A program made the position numbers and the translations under genes. From NCBI RefSeq assembly GCF_032854445.1, contig NC_088300.1, positions 67,680,984-67,744,983 of the forward strand: a DNA stretch of 64,000 bases. Direction: 5' to 3'. Of the stretch, positions 49,440 through 60,379 are shown one piece after another (within the stretch, counting starts at the first letter, position 1; each line of letters begins with the position of its first letter). This stretch comes from Liolophura sinensis. Lineage: Eukaryota; Mollusca; Polyplacophora; Chitonida; Chitonidae. Under the pieces are notes generated by a model, which searched no databases, was not told where the DNA came from, and was given only the letters and a program-made list of their open reading frames with translations.

Positions 49440-50215
49440 ATTATGATGTTGGTGAAAGGAGGCTATTGATATTATTTCGCAGAATGAGACCACTAATGCT
49501 GACAGAAAGACATCGCTAATGTCGACACGAAGAGACCAGTAGTGTTGGCAGGAAGAGACCACTAATGTTGACACGAAGAGACCATTAATTTTGATACTAA
49601 ACGACCACTTATGTTGACAGAAAGAGACCACTAATGTTGACAGAAAGACATCGCTAATGTCGACACGAAGAGACCACTAATGTTGACACGGGGAGACCAC
49701 TAATGTTGACACGAAGAGTCCACTAATGTTGACACGAAGAGACCACTTATGTTGACAGAAAGAGACCACTAATGTTGACTGGAAAAGACCATTAATGGTC
49801 GCAGAACGAGAGACATTAAGGCGAGCAGAAAGAGACCATTAATGATCGCAGTAGTAGAACGAGAGAAATTGATGTCTCTGGAGTAGGCAGAGAGACACCA
49901 TTAATGGTCGCAGAACGAGAGACACTGATGTCAGCTGAAAGAGATTACTAATAATGACAAGAAGAAACCACTAATATGCACAGGGAAAGACCACTAATAT
50001 TGACAGGGAAAGATCTCTAATGTGGACACGAAGAAACAACTAATGTTGGCAAGAAGAAACCTCTAATGTTGGCAAGAAGAAACCTCTAATGTCGACACGA
50101 AGAGAACACAAATACTGACAGGAAGAGACCTCTAATGTCCACACGAACAGACCATTAATTTTGACAGAGAGAGGCCACTAATGTTGAAAGAAAGAGGTCA
50201 CTAGTGTTGACATGA
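49440..50215. repeat. 23-bp minisatellite, about 30 diverged copies
   Basis: The consensus is AAGAGACCACTAATGTTGAC plus ACG (or AGA). Units vary: ACATCGCTAATGTCGAC, ACCATTAATGGTCGCAG and AACCTCTAATGTTGGCAAG form local subtypes. The centre (49790-49940) has longer, more irregular units with TTAATGGTCGCAGAACGAG. A 23-bp period shifts frame each unit, so no protein repeat is implied. Confidence 0.95.
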
Positions 50216-51438
50216 ATGATTCAGTTTGATATAACTTGATTTAATATCTTCAAAGCAAAGAAAATGATGTTTGTTTTTATTGCGAGGTTATACATCAACA
50301 CCTATAGCGTTTACTATAAATATTACAGATACCTCTTTCGAGAGTTCGCAATAATGAGTTTACGCTCGGCTGCATGCTGTTTATATGGTGAGGCACTACC
50401 TTCCCTGATATATCCATATATAGGTTGTTTGACGTGTATACATGATCTTGTTTACGTGTACTATATCCAGCCGGTAAATATACGTGTCTATATGCAAGCG
50501 GGCCGCCATATGAGATAATAATACATACGTGTGTATACATGTAGTTACAGCTATACACGTGAATTTTGCCCAACCACATGCATTAAGACATATATGAACA
50601 TGAATACACAGTATACAAAGATAATATCTGAAGATCTCAGGGCGGATTTCTGTTGTTTTTATTTAACAGTATATAATACAGGCACCGGTAAAGAATAAAG
50701 ATAACCTTGCAATTTGTTATGATCAGACATATTTCCGCTGGCAGGGACAATCACTGCGGATATTGCTGGAATCAGAAAGAATAGAAGTCCTCCTGTGGGC
50801 AATGCACGTGCGCACGTTGATATGGGCGCATCACGATGAACTGTACTACCGTGACGCAGTGGCGTGTTGGAGCATCCAGAAACACTTGCTTATTTTCTTA
50901 ACCCAGTTTTATCGGTATTTCCTGAAATTCGGTCAATGTGTAGTTGAAGTTTATATATACCTGCACGCACCCCAGGAGGCATGTTAAGGTCTAACAGTAC
51001 TATAGAACTAGGGGAGGGGATATAGGTGGTTACGCATGACATTCGGGTCAGTGACATTCGCGAGGGATGGTACAGGTGGCATCTCTTGTGCGTAAGCTGA
51101 GTGAGAGTCCAACCGACAACTCAACAAATACATGTGTTATATACGTTTACCGGTACCGTATAAAATAAATAAATCACACAACATTATAGGGTTTTCCATA
51201 TCATTTGAAAACTTACAGCTATGACAGCTCAAGAACTGTCTATAGGCAGAATAGAGGAATCCAGGTGTACAAAACAAATGTATATTACCGCTCATATCTA
51301 ATTTATCGTTAAGTGACTTGAATCCATGTGGCTCTCTCGGACCGAAGGACAGCTTTGTTAAATATGAATGCATGACATACATACGAACTCTTTTGCATAT
51401 ACATGTATGCTTTATGTAAATGACATATAAATAAGTTA
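50216..51438. other. No supported gene
   Basis: Frames up to 94 codons on both strands (50264-50579, 51137-51382). None is recognised. Confidence 0.45.
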
Positions 51439-51463
51439 GGGCGGGGATGCGGGGGGGGGAGGG
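51439..51463 (+). other. Candidate G-quadruplex (plus strand)
   Basis: GGGCGGGGATGCGGGGGGGG followed by GAGGG gives four or more G runs with loops of one to four bases. It lies about 110 bp left of a foldback element. No gene start is evident. Confidence 0.65.
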
Positions 51464-51570
51464 AGCCTGTCGGACTGGTAAAGCAAGAATGGTAAAACAA
51501 CTATGATAGCGCGCAATATGAACGCATAATACGTTGAATACAAGACTGCATGGTAAATAGTTGTGGAATA

Positions 51571-51976
51571 GGTAACTTATCGAACAACGCAGTTGCGAGA
51601 GTTAGGGAGAGAAACAGCATCAAATGAGTCGGAATGACGGTAAGGAACATTTACTACTGTTCATACGCGCACTGAATCTTCCCTTGCATAAATCGATGTC
51701 AACCGCATGATCCTACAAATTAACTAAGGTGTTCTTAGGTCTGCCCATGGAGGTACATATCCCCTCATGGTTGGCCTAACCAAAAATAGTCCATGGCAAT
51801 AACACAAACTGACAAAAAAGGACATTTTCGGGGTCTATCCTACTGCGGCCACCATCTCGATAACTTGCCAAACGCAATGGTAAAGGTCGGTAAATGTTCC
51901 TTACTGTCAATCCGACAGATTTGGGGCTGTTGTCTCTGTATCTCTCGCGACAGATGTGTTGCTCGATGACAGTTCC
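51571..51976. mobile_element. Foldback/MITE-like element with about 85-bp imperfect inverted ends
   Basis: The left arm (51571-51655) contains ATCGAACAACGC, GTTGCGAGAG, GAGAAACAGCATCAAATGAG and GGAATGACGGTAAGGAACAT. The right arm (51889-51976), reversed, reads ATCGAGCAACACATC, GTCGCGAGAG, GAGACAACAGCCCCAAAT and GGATTGACAGTAAGGAACAT. Small gaps separate the blocks. The interior of about 230 bp has no recognisable coding sequence. No target-site duplication is visible. It is unrelated in sequence to the element at 10.6 kb. Confidence 0.7.
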
Positions 51977-52560
51977 CCGCCACCCCCCTGCAACTACATG
52001 ATAAATAAATTGGGGGAATGTTTAGTTAGCAAGCTATTTACTAACTAAACTGGTAAAGTAATTCAGGGTGAAACTCATATAATGTATGATAACGTATATA
52101 CATGTAGTATGAACGCAATACCCTTTTATCGCAATTCCGTGTTCAGTTAAAAGCGTTAAAAACTGTGTCTTATTTTGCTGTTAGTTTTAGGTCACTTGAT
52201 CCATATCCGGTTAATTCCAGGATGAACGCAACGAGATTTTCCACTCGTAATTCACAGTCAGACAGATTTCGTTTAATTTATCCTTACCCGTGTACTTGAT
52301 GGGGTCAGTGAGGGCTTAGGGGATGTTTATAAACAAACAGGATCTGACCTACAGGAAGATTGCTCCAGTAACATTAAACGTCCACTTGTATACAACCGGC
52401 CCCTATGAATTAAGTGGTACAATTATGGCAAATTGTTTAACACCGGTTGTTGTGTGTATATAGCATGTGTAGCCTATACCAAATGCCGTTACTACCTTTG
52501 GACATGCTGCACTTCTGTACATCTAAACAAGAATGATTGTATGCATGGTCTCTAAGACTG
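51977..52560. other. No supported gene
   Basis: Nothing recognised apart from a short C-rich run at 51975-51988. Confidence 0.4.
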
Positions 52561-53190
52561 GAATATGCCTACATCACTACACACTTAAGACTTAAGGAAA
52601 TATGCCTGCATCACTACATACTTAAGACTTAAGGAAATATGCCTACATCACTACATACTTAAGACTTAAGGAAATATGCCTACATCACTACATACTTAAG
52701 ACTTAAGGAAATATGCCTACATAACTACATACTTAAGACTTAAGTAAATATGCCTGCATCACTACACACTTAAGACTTAAGGAAATATGCCTACATCACT
52801 ACATACTTAAGACTTAAGGAAATATGCCTACATCACTACATACTTAAGACTTAAGGAAATATGCCTACATCACTACATACTTAAGACTTAAGGAAATATG
52901 CCTACATCACTACATACTTAAGACCTAAGGAAATATGCCTATATCACTACATACTTAAGACTTAAGGAAATATGCCTACATCACTACATACTTAAGACCT
53001 AAGGAAATATGCCTATATCACTACATACTTAAGACTTAAGGAAATATGCCTACATCACTACATACTTAAGACCTAAGGAAATATGCCTATATCACTACAT
53101 ACTTAAGACTTAAGGAAATACGCCTACATCACTACATACTTAAGACTTAAGAAAATATGCCTACATCACTATATACTTAAGACTTAAGGA
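52561..53190. repeat. 37-bp tandem array, about 17 copies, with 74-bp higher-order repeats
   Basis: The unit is AAATATGCCTACATCACTAC followed by ATACTTAAGACTTAAGG. Each unit carries the palindromic CTTAAG twice. A variant with GACCTAAGG followed by CCTATATCAC recurs at about 52922, 52996 and 53070, exactly 74 bp apart, so the right half is amplified as dimers. Divergence is very low, which indicates recent expansion or gene-conversion homogenisation. Confidence 0.97.
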
Positions 53191-54743
53191 TAAGGCTATC
53201 ACCGTAAGTCATAATTTGCAAACAACCAAACCAAAACTCAGAACCGGAAAGTGCTAAATTTGTGTGTGTTTGGTACATGTTTGATCTGCAATTAAAGAAC
53301 TCTGAATGTTATTTTGCCGAAGACACTTAAAGGCGATGGTAGTTCGGGACGAACATAAAAGTGCTTTTAACTGTTAAGCATCTCCATAATGAAGACTATA
53401 TGCGCTAAGGAATAAGATCTATCACCACATCAGCATCCTTGTGACAAAACTTGTATTCAATTATCCACACAACTATACATGTATTTGTATTATATGTTAC
53501 CTAAGACAAAGGCGATGATTTTGTTCATTTGTTACTTTTACCAGTTAAGTATTTTCAGATTGAAGCTAAATAAAACGAATGGTTAATGAGGGTGATCGAA
53601 CATAATATCAGCTTCCAAGTTACAAACCCGGTGATATGTATACAGCTGAAATGTACATAACCTTTAAATGGAGACCTGTTTTGTAATACCTTTAACTGTC
53701 CGAAGCCTATGAGAGGAAAATGTATGCCAAAAAAGTTAACAGGCATATGCTCAACAACATGACCGTAAATTGTAAAAACTATGTGGAAAGCCTTCGAGTG
53801 ATGTGTGTCAATAGTGTTGTACACATACCAACCTCTGTATATATTGTTTTGATTCACACGCAGCGTTCCACGCCCCTCTCGCTTAACGCGGGTGTGGTTC
53901 CGACACAGGCGCTGATAAATTCACGTGGTCTGTGGATTTCGGTTATTAGAGCCCGGACCACGTGGTCAGATCACGTCCCCAGGACGTTATACATCTCTGA
54001 CCACTTACCTAGAAACCCAGTTTCTGCACGGAACTGTATATAATAATATTTGTATGGCATGCACGCTATCGCCCACTTGCCAGATGATGGAAATTATATA
54101 GTAGGGCCAACATTGTTTTTGGAACTTATTAACTCTGCATGTGTAGCCTACATTATGAATTGAAATGAATATTTTCCCTTTTCCTATACTATATATGTTG
54201 CGTTGTGCGTTTTGGCTACTTATCATACAGCAAAATTCATCTGTTTCCGATAGTTGGAGACTTTTGTACACCATGTATGCCCCTCTACATTTTTTTTTAC
54301 CCCATGCAGCACGTGTTATTAATCAAACGGACCACAATGTCAACAACAGGCTTTACCTCATATCATAGTACAAGGACAAATTAAACGGCTGATAAAAGTG
54401 CAGTAAAAAACGGTGCCTTATGAATACGGCTGAAAGAAGCCATTTATCATGGAGATGAATCTGGAATGATAAGTGGTGATGGCGTCCGACGGTAACTGAC
54501 ATCCTGTCCTTTACACGTCACTCAAAGCCCAGTGTCATACACACCATTTGAGATTTAAATTATTATTTATAGCCTGCTGTGATTTAGTTATGATTTAGCA
54601 TGTGTCAAATCGATAACCAACAAACAATGTAAAATATGAATATTTCTCAGAGTAATAGATCTTCACTAGAAGTTATGATCCTACAAAAACACAACAATAT
54701 ATATTTGGTACATGTTGTACAACTTTGTGGCTATGATTATATG
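53191..54743. other. No supported gene
   Basis: The longest frames are 107 codons (53720-54043, plus) and 100 codons (53555-53857, minus). They overlap and are unrecognised. Confidence 0.45.
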
Positions 54744-54924
54744 TAATTGGATATAGTACGTAGAGGGGCCTGCAGCAACCTTCGGTTGGTCGTGGGTTTC
54801 CCCCCAGGCTCAGCCCGGTTTCCTCCCACGATAATGCTGGCCGCCGTCGTATTTGTGAAATATTCTTGAGTACGGCGTATATAAAACACCAGTCAAACAA
54901 ATAAATAAATATAATTGGCTACAG
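54744..54924 (+). mobile_element. SINE-like repeat family A, 5'-truncated, with diverged target-site duplication
   Basis: The body reads GCCTGCAGCAACC, GTCGTGGGTTTCCCCCCAGG, CCCGGTTTCCTCCCACGATA, ATGCTGGCCGCCGTCGTA, GTGAAATATTCTTGAGTACG, AAAACACCAGTCAAACAAAT and an AAAT tail. TAATTGGATATAG (54744-54756) and TAATTGGCTACAG (54912-54924) flank it with two mismatches in 13, consistent with an aged target-site duplication. A small ATAT insertion interrupts the GGCGTAAAAC block. Confidence 0.85.
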
Positions 54925-55585
54925 AAAAAAAAAACAGGTCACAAGGTATGTATACCAGCCTTAAGACCAAGGATGCAGTCTGGGACGAATTCATTATAAT
55001 TTTCACCAAGTAGCGCCTCCATCTTTATAGTATTAAGTGAGGCATACAATAAAGAAATATTCAACACTGAGTAAAAAATATTGCAATAAAAAGTTCCTCG
55101 ATGTTTCTACGCCTCTCAATAAAATATAACACAAAAAATACAAATTATACCTCGAGTGTATAATTTAAAAAAAAAACGCGTCTATTATACCTTTTTTTCT
55201 TGGTACATGGTTTAGGCTTGTACCGTTATCTAATCTAATGTACAAAAGTGAACAAAATATGTCTCAAGGGTCCATATATTCATAGCGATTTGGATGTTGA
55301 TCTCAGCTTCTCTGTATCAGTCATCACACCTCAATGGCCAATGTTCACGCCAAAGCCTCTGGATTACTTTCACTTTCTGAATCTTATTACAAAGGTTTAA
55401 TGCTTCATCTCCCTGGACATACACTCATAAGAATGATATGCTCAGTGAGCTATTTCATCGTATTAATTACTATCACATTTACAATTAGGTGTAATTTTTT
55501 TTAAAAATACACATATATACAGCGTTGATTATTAAGTCACGTTTTACAATGAATACCTTTTAAAAATGGTACTTTTTGCTGTCTC
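54925..55585. other. No supported gene
   Basis: AT-rich sequence. AAATTATA and TATAATTT form a small hairpin near 55141-55165. Nothing else is recognised. Confidence 0.4.
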
Positions 55586-55718
55586 GTTTGGCGCTCAGCA
55601 TCAAGAGGTTAGAGAAACCGAGGAAACAGGATTGGTTGGGCCGGTTTCAGTATAACGTGACTGAATGGGGTGTCATGTCTTCGGCATGATACTTCAGGCA
55701 GCAGCACATTAGCGGTAT
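55586..55718 (+). mobile_element. Repeat family B, 5' part
   Basis: TTTGGCGCTCAGCATCAAGA matches the start of the 17.6 kb copy. It continues GGATTGGTTGGGCCGG, TTTCAGTATAACGTGACTG, GGGGTGTCATGTC, TTCGGCATGATACTTCAGG and CAGCAGCAC. The 3' end with GATGTTAAACCCC is missing. A minus-oriented family A copy begins about 75 bp further on. Confidence 0.65.
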
Positions 55719-55778
55719 CTATCTGATAGTTCTACTTAAGCTTATTCCCTCAGTTATTGTTGATGCTACGTTTATATA

Positions 55779-55962
55779 CCCCCCCCCCCCCGCCATTATG
55801 ATGGGAAGAAACCCACGACCATCCGCAGGTTGCAGACCTTCCCACTTACGACCGGAGAGAAAGCGAGCATAATCTGGACTCACAGCGACTGCTTTGGTGA
55901 GAGGCTTCTGGGTCATTACGCTGCACTAGTACTCTAATCAACTGAGCCTCGAAGGCCTCTCA
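55779..55962 (-). mobile_element. SINE-like repeat family A with head, 3'-truncated at a C13 run
   Basis: A run of 13 C (55779-55791) is followed by GCCATTATGATGGGAAGAAA, CCCACGACCATCCGCAGG, CCTTCCCACTTACGACCGG, AGCATAATCTGGACTCACAG, GAGAGGCTTCTGGGTCATTA and AATCAACTGAGCCTCGAAGG. On the minus strand the right end is a tRNA-like A box (GGCTCAGTTGATTAGAG) with a B-box region (CTGTGAGTCCAGAT). The tail-proximal third (ATTCTTGAG, AAAACACC) is absent and replaced by the C run. Confidence 0.85.
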
Positions 55963-55976
55963 AAAACAAGATATTA

Positions 55977-56340
55977 CTGTTTGTATATTGCTGCAGAGGT
56001 TGTTGTTGTCCCCACAATAATGAGATATCACTGTCTGTATATTGCTACAGAGGTTATTGTTGTCCCCACAATAATGAGATATCACTGTTTGTATATTGCT
56101 GCAGAGGTTATTGTTGTCCCCACAATAATGGGATATTACTGTTTGTATATTGCTGTAGAGGTTATTGTTGTCCCCACAATAATGAGATATTACTGTTTGT
56201 ATATTGCGGCAGAGGTTATTGTTGTCCCCACAATAATGAGATATTACTGTTTGTATGTTGCTGCAGAGGTTATTGTTGTCCCCACAACAATAAGATATGA
56301 CAGTTTGTGTATTGCTGGACAGGTTATGGTTGTCACAATC
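55977..56340 (+). repeat. 54-bp tandem array, about 6.7 copies, open in one plus-strand frame
   Basis: The unit is GAGATATCACTGTTTGTATA, then TTGCTGCAGAGGTTATTGTT, then GTCCCCACAATAAT. Because 54 is a multiple of three and no stop falls in one frame, an open frame runs through 55981-56424 and encodes an 18-residue repeat close to YCLYIAAEVIVVPTIMRY. It begins at TTG, has no nearby signal for translation, and the repeat is not a family I know. A non-coding minisatellite is the simpler reading. The last unit is diverged. Confidence 0.9.
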
Positions 56341-57214
56341 CTATTCAGCGCAAGCGGTATATACATCGTAAGGCGCCTGCGGCTTTGTGGCCTTATATCA
56401 AGTAATAGCTTCCGGTTTTTGTGAATGAACAAAATGCGTAGTTTACCTTCATTAAAAAAGTTTTTTAAAAAATTGGGTCAGAATAATGGGCTATGTCGAT
56501 AGAAAAGGATCCATATCAATGACACTTCTTTGGCGAGATTTTAATTATAGGAGCATTCTTCTGTAATGAGTGGAAATTCTTGGCAATTTGATCTTATATT
56601 AACACGCTGTACTGTATACAGGCGCGTGGAAAAGTTTTGGATTTGACATGTAATAGCATTCATTGTTCATCTGTCATTTTGTTGTACACAGATCGATGAT
56701 CAGTTAAAGCGGCGTGTATAAATGCCTTTCGTTACACTCCAGTACCTTTCGCCTAGTATATATACGTAGTCCATTGCATGGAGGCGCTTTTCCTCACCGG
56801 ATAGACATGAGATTTTGAGGGGTGATAGTGACCTCAAACGCTACACCTATATACATATCTGCAAAGCGATCCCATGTGTCATCTGTCCATGTCGGTTAAT
56901 ATTCAGTAGTCATATACTCTTATCTGTATCACCACTTAATTAAAATAATATAAACTACCAGATGTATAATGTGTCCCAGTTCCCTATAGACATGCGGCCG
57001 TGTGGTATGGGTTATATATAATGTACGTACTGTGCAAAGCTACAGTGTTAACGCATGGAATCTTGCACGCTATATCGGACGTCCTCTGGGTTTAATGTGA
57101 ATAGCCTAGAGCAAAGTCGGAGAAAAAAGCATAAATATCCCATACATAGCGTATAAGCTTGAATTGGAAGCCTTTAATAACCACCAGGTTTAAGTTTTAG
57201 CCTCTAGTCAGTAG
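56341..57214. other. No supported gene
   Basis: Nothing recognised. Confidence 0.4.
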
Positions 57215-57339
57215 AGACCTATAGTTAGAAATTACAAGTACAAACTTGTAACTTGTGACTTCAATCTAGCATCAGTTTATCTATTCTAGTTTGAAGTTAC
57301 AAGTTACTAGCCGAACTTGTAACTTCTAATTAAAGGTCT
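57215..57339. repeat. Inverted repeat with about 55-bp arms and 16-bp loop
   Basis: The left arm 57215-57269 starts AGACCTATAGTTAGAAATTA and ends ACTTCAATCTAG. The right arm 57286-57339, reversed, starts AGACCTTTAATTAGAAGTTA and ends ACTTCAAACTAG. ACTTGTAACTT recurs within each arm. The 125-bp hairpin could be a tiny foldback element or a structured transcript. No target-site duplication is evident. Confidence 0.8.
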
Positions 57340-58018
57340 ACATCGTCTCAAGGCCTATACTTAAATCAGAAATAAGTCTATTATGCCGAATGTCAAAACA
57401 GAAATTATTTATGAATACCACAAAGAGGTTGCACAAAAAACGATGCCTAGTAATAATGTTGTGGGATTTTTGGCGAAATGAAGTAACATCTGAAAGATTT
57501 TTCTTCTTTGTCTTCCACGCACTGTGTGAAGTTCAGCCTTCAGCCTTTATTTGTCCCGCGGGCTACATAGAATGGGAGATACCCGTTCTCAGCAAGCTAA
57601 AGGACGTACGATTAGGCTTGGTTACGGGGAAGTGGCGAGACAGAGAGAACACAGAACAATACTTCTGTCAAAATGAGCAGCATTTGGAAGGGACAAAGTG
57701 TCGTTAAGCCTAGTTCTTTTTACTCCCCGATTTACAGCCGGCTACAGGGCCCGGGAACGTGTCAGTTCAGCTGAGTCGACTGATTTCATTCAATAGCCGT
57801 ATGACCTTCACCCTGTAAAAGGCTCGCTGGCTCTGGATCCAAACTCGGTTAATGTATTCAACGTCAATATTGACTTCACGCAACACGGCTGATTGGCTAA
57901 GATGTCCACGTGACTTCTGTCAGCTCGCGATGATCGTTGGCAGTGGGGTGTAGCTTCTGACTGCCCTGTATCTCGGCAAGCACAGCTGAGGCAGGCAAGG
58001 CTTAGGCAGGTGGCCCAC
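57340..58018. other. No supported gene; 105-codon ATG frame without domain
   Basis: The plus frame 57390-57707 (105 codons, ATG start) is moderately complex but matches no family I recognise. Chance is likely. Confidence 0.4.
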
Positions 58019-58020
58019 TG

Positions 58021-58081
<61 letters not shown>
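58019..58081. repeat. (TC)n microsatellite
   Basis: About 30 TC dinucleotides with one CCC interruption near the start. The minus-strand RERERERE frame is an artefact of it. Confidence 0.95.
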
Positions 58082-58087
<6 letters not shown>

Positions 58088-60379
58088 CCTTATGCCTCCT
58101 GGCTGCAATCTTTACAATTGTTTAGTTATTAAAATTCATTTGTCTGATTGGCGCTTTACATCGCGTTTGGCTTAAAGTGCAGTGAAGCCACGCAACATTT
58201 GAAGGAAAGGTATAAATGTTGACCCGCCATGAACACACCATCAAACACCCACCACACCATTCTGTGGATGGAACGATTGTGTATAGAAATGTATATACTA
58301 GATGGATGAATTGTCACTGACAGAAACTTAAAGTCTATTACTTGTTCAATATTTTCGCTAGAAAAAACGGAGAGAGTGTATTGTAAAGAAGTCTGTATTG
58401 CGACACAGTGTTGGCCATTTTGTTTAGGATAGGCGCATGGAATTCATATTTTAATTCTGTAATATATATTTCGCGCTATAACGTACTGATTCTGATTTTT
58501 TTTAGTACAGGTTTGCTTTGGTTCTTTAAGTAACGATGTTCTTGGAGCCTTCCTTCGCATGCGTGTAAGTACAAATATGTCGCTTGTGACAGGAGCCATT
58601 TTCCAGCTATAGGCATCGGTTTACTGGTCCATTAACGTGTGGAGAGCTTATCTCGCAGACCATCTTAATTGAGAAGACCCAAGGAACTTAGCAGGAACTT
58701 CTGACACCCCTTAAATTAGATTTATTCTGGTGCCATTTAACGGTCCATGTCGGACTACACAACAGAGAAGACTGGCATGTGGCGTGCTGGCGGGAGTGAA
58801 CGCATATATAGAGTACATACAGATGAGTAGGCTGTATGGTCAGAGCGCACCCACCCTGATGGGTCCAGACTGACAGGAGAGATAACGCGCACAATCATTA
58901 ACGTCCAGTCGTGGACGCAGTGCGTGATTTCCGATATTAGAGGACAGGCAGAGTCTACGCACGCCTACTTATTACAGTGTGTGTGCAGGGAACAACTTAG
59001 GCTCCAGAGCTCTCGAAAGAGAGAGGAGGGAGAGAGAGCTGAAGGGTGGCGCAGTTTTAACATCGCGTGACACACAAGTCAGGTCTCCTATAAAGAACCT
59101 ATACAGCTTATTATAACACAGCTATATCCCAGGGCAATCGCTTAATAACCGCGAAGCAAGGGACCTGATTCCATTGATGAAAGGGAATGACGGAGTTATC
59201 TGGTGCTACAATCAGTTTTCTCCACCAGCCGAGGGGATCGTAAATTTGATCACATTCTGTTGTTAGGATGGCAGGCCTGATGTCATCAACATCGCTGCTT
59301 CTCAACGTAAACCTTACATATGGGGGCAGGTATCAGAAGTTATGTGTCTTAACGGTAACCGAGCCGATCCTCGACCACCCCCACCCCGTTTTCCCTGATA
59401 CCTCAGGCTATAGTACCCCTGTCTGCTTGTTGATCACATGAAACCTGCTGAATGAAGTCGTCATAACTTAATGAACCCTTGATTCATTTGCTTGTCCAAA
59501 AAGCTGTCAGACGAGTTGGTCACCCCAAAATCAGCTTTATCATATTAAATTGGGTCTCGAATTGATGGATTGTGCATTTTCAGAGTATGCTATATTAACT
59601 TTGCTTACTTCGGCTGGCGGAAAATATAGGTCATCTGGGGTGCACAACCGAACCCAACATAACCGATGCATACAATCAGACGTAAGCAGTATGTATAGTA
59701 CATGTATTATATACTTATCCGGTAACGAGATACAAGACTTGACATTTACATGTTTACATGCTTGTTTTTGTGTACTCCGTGTACACTTCGTCGAGGAGAT
59801 ACCCAGTTGTGTGGTAGGACACTTATTTGAATCATGACTTGGTTTTCAGTCCATAAGACCGCGTATATGTACCCTATGTACCTGAGTTCCTTTATATACC
59901 ATGCACCATTATACATGCATATTGGGAAGAGTTCCAACATCAAAACACAGACTCATTAGAATCCATACGGCAGAGCGAAGCAAATTAAATTTTTACTTGG
60001 TCTCCAAGAATAATCAGCCGGCCTTGTATCCGTATAGAGTATCGGTCTCTCGTCTACATTTCGGCGGTTTAAAGATTCTTGTTTTCAGATTTCGAGCTCT
60101 TAGATTCCCTTACAAACTTGAAACTTCATCACAGATTTCCAGTATGGTTTTTGAATAATTGTCTTTACTTGTTGTTATCCAAGATAGACACATAACGTTG
60201 GTGTGGCCTGGAACTGCAATGGCTGTATTTATGATACATGGGTATCACACAGCTTCATAACTGATACGGATGTACACTATGAGTGAGAAGTAGTCTGTCA
60301 TAGAACACTATGCATCAAAAGTTACACCTGTAAATGCCTCAAATAACATATCCAAACCCACTCATCTTTTTTTTTCAAC
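58082..60379. other. No supported gene in about 2.3 kb
   Basis: Frames are under 100 codons and unrecognised. 58134-58170 (TTGTCTGATTGGCGCTTTAC) may be a very short relic of a family A tail. 59374-59396 is C-rich. A small AG-rich run is at 59018-59040. Confidence 0.4.

Noticed and set aside
57920-58108. Frame with an RERERE repeat
   Set aside because: Translation of the (TC)n microsatellite.
59746-59943. Minus-strand CIMVHGI-like string, considered as the VMVWGGI block of a Tc1 transposase downstream of the relic
   Set aside because: It is too short, too far from the N-terminal relic and lacks flanking motifs, so chance is more likely.
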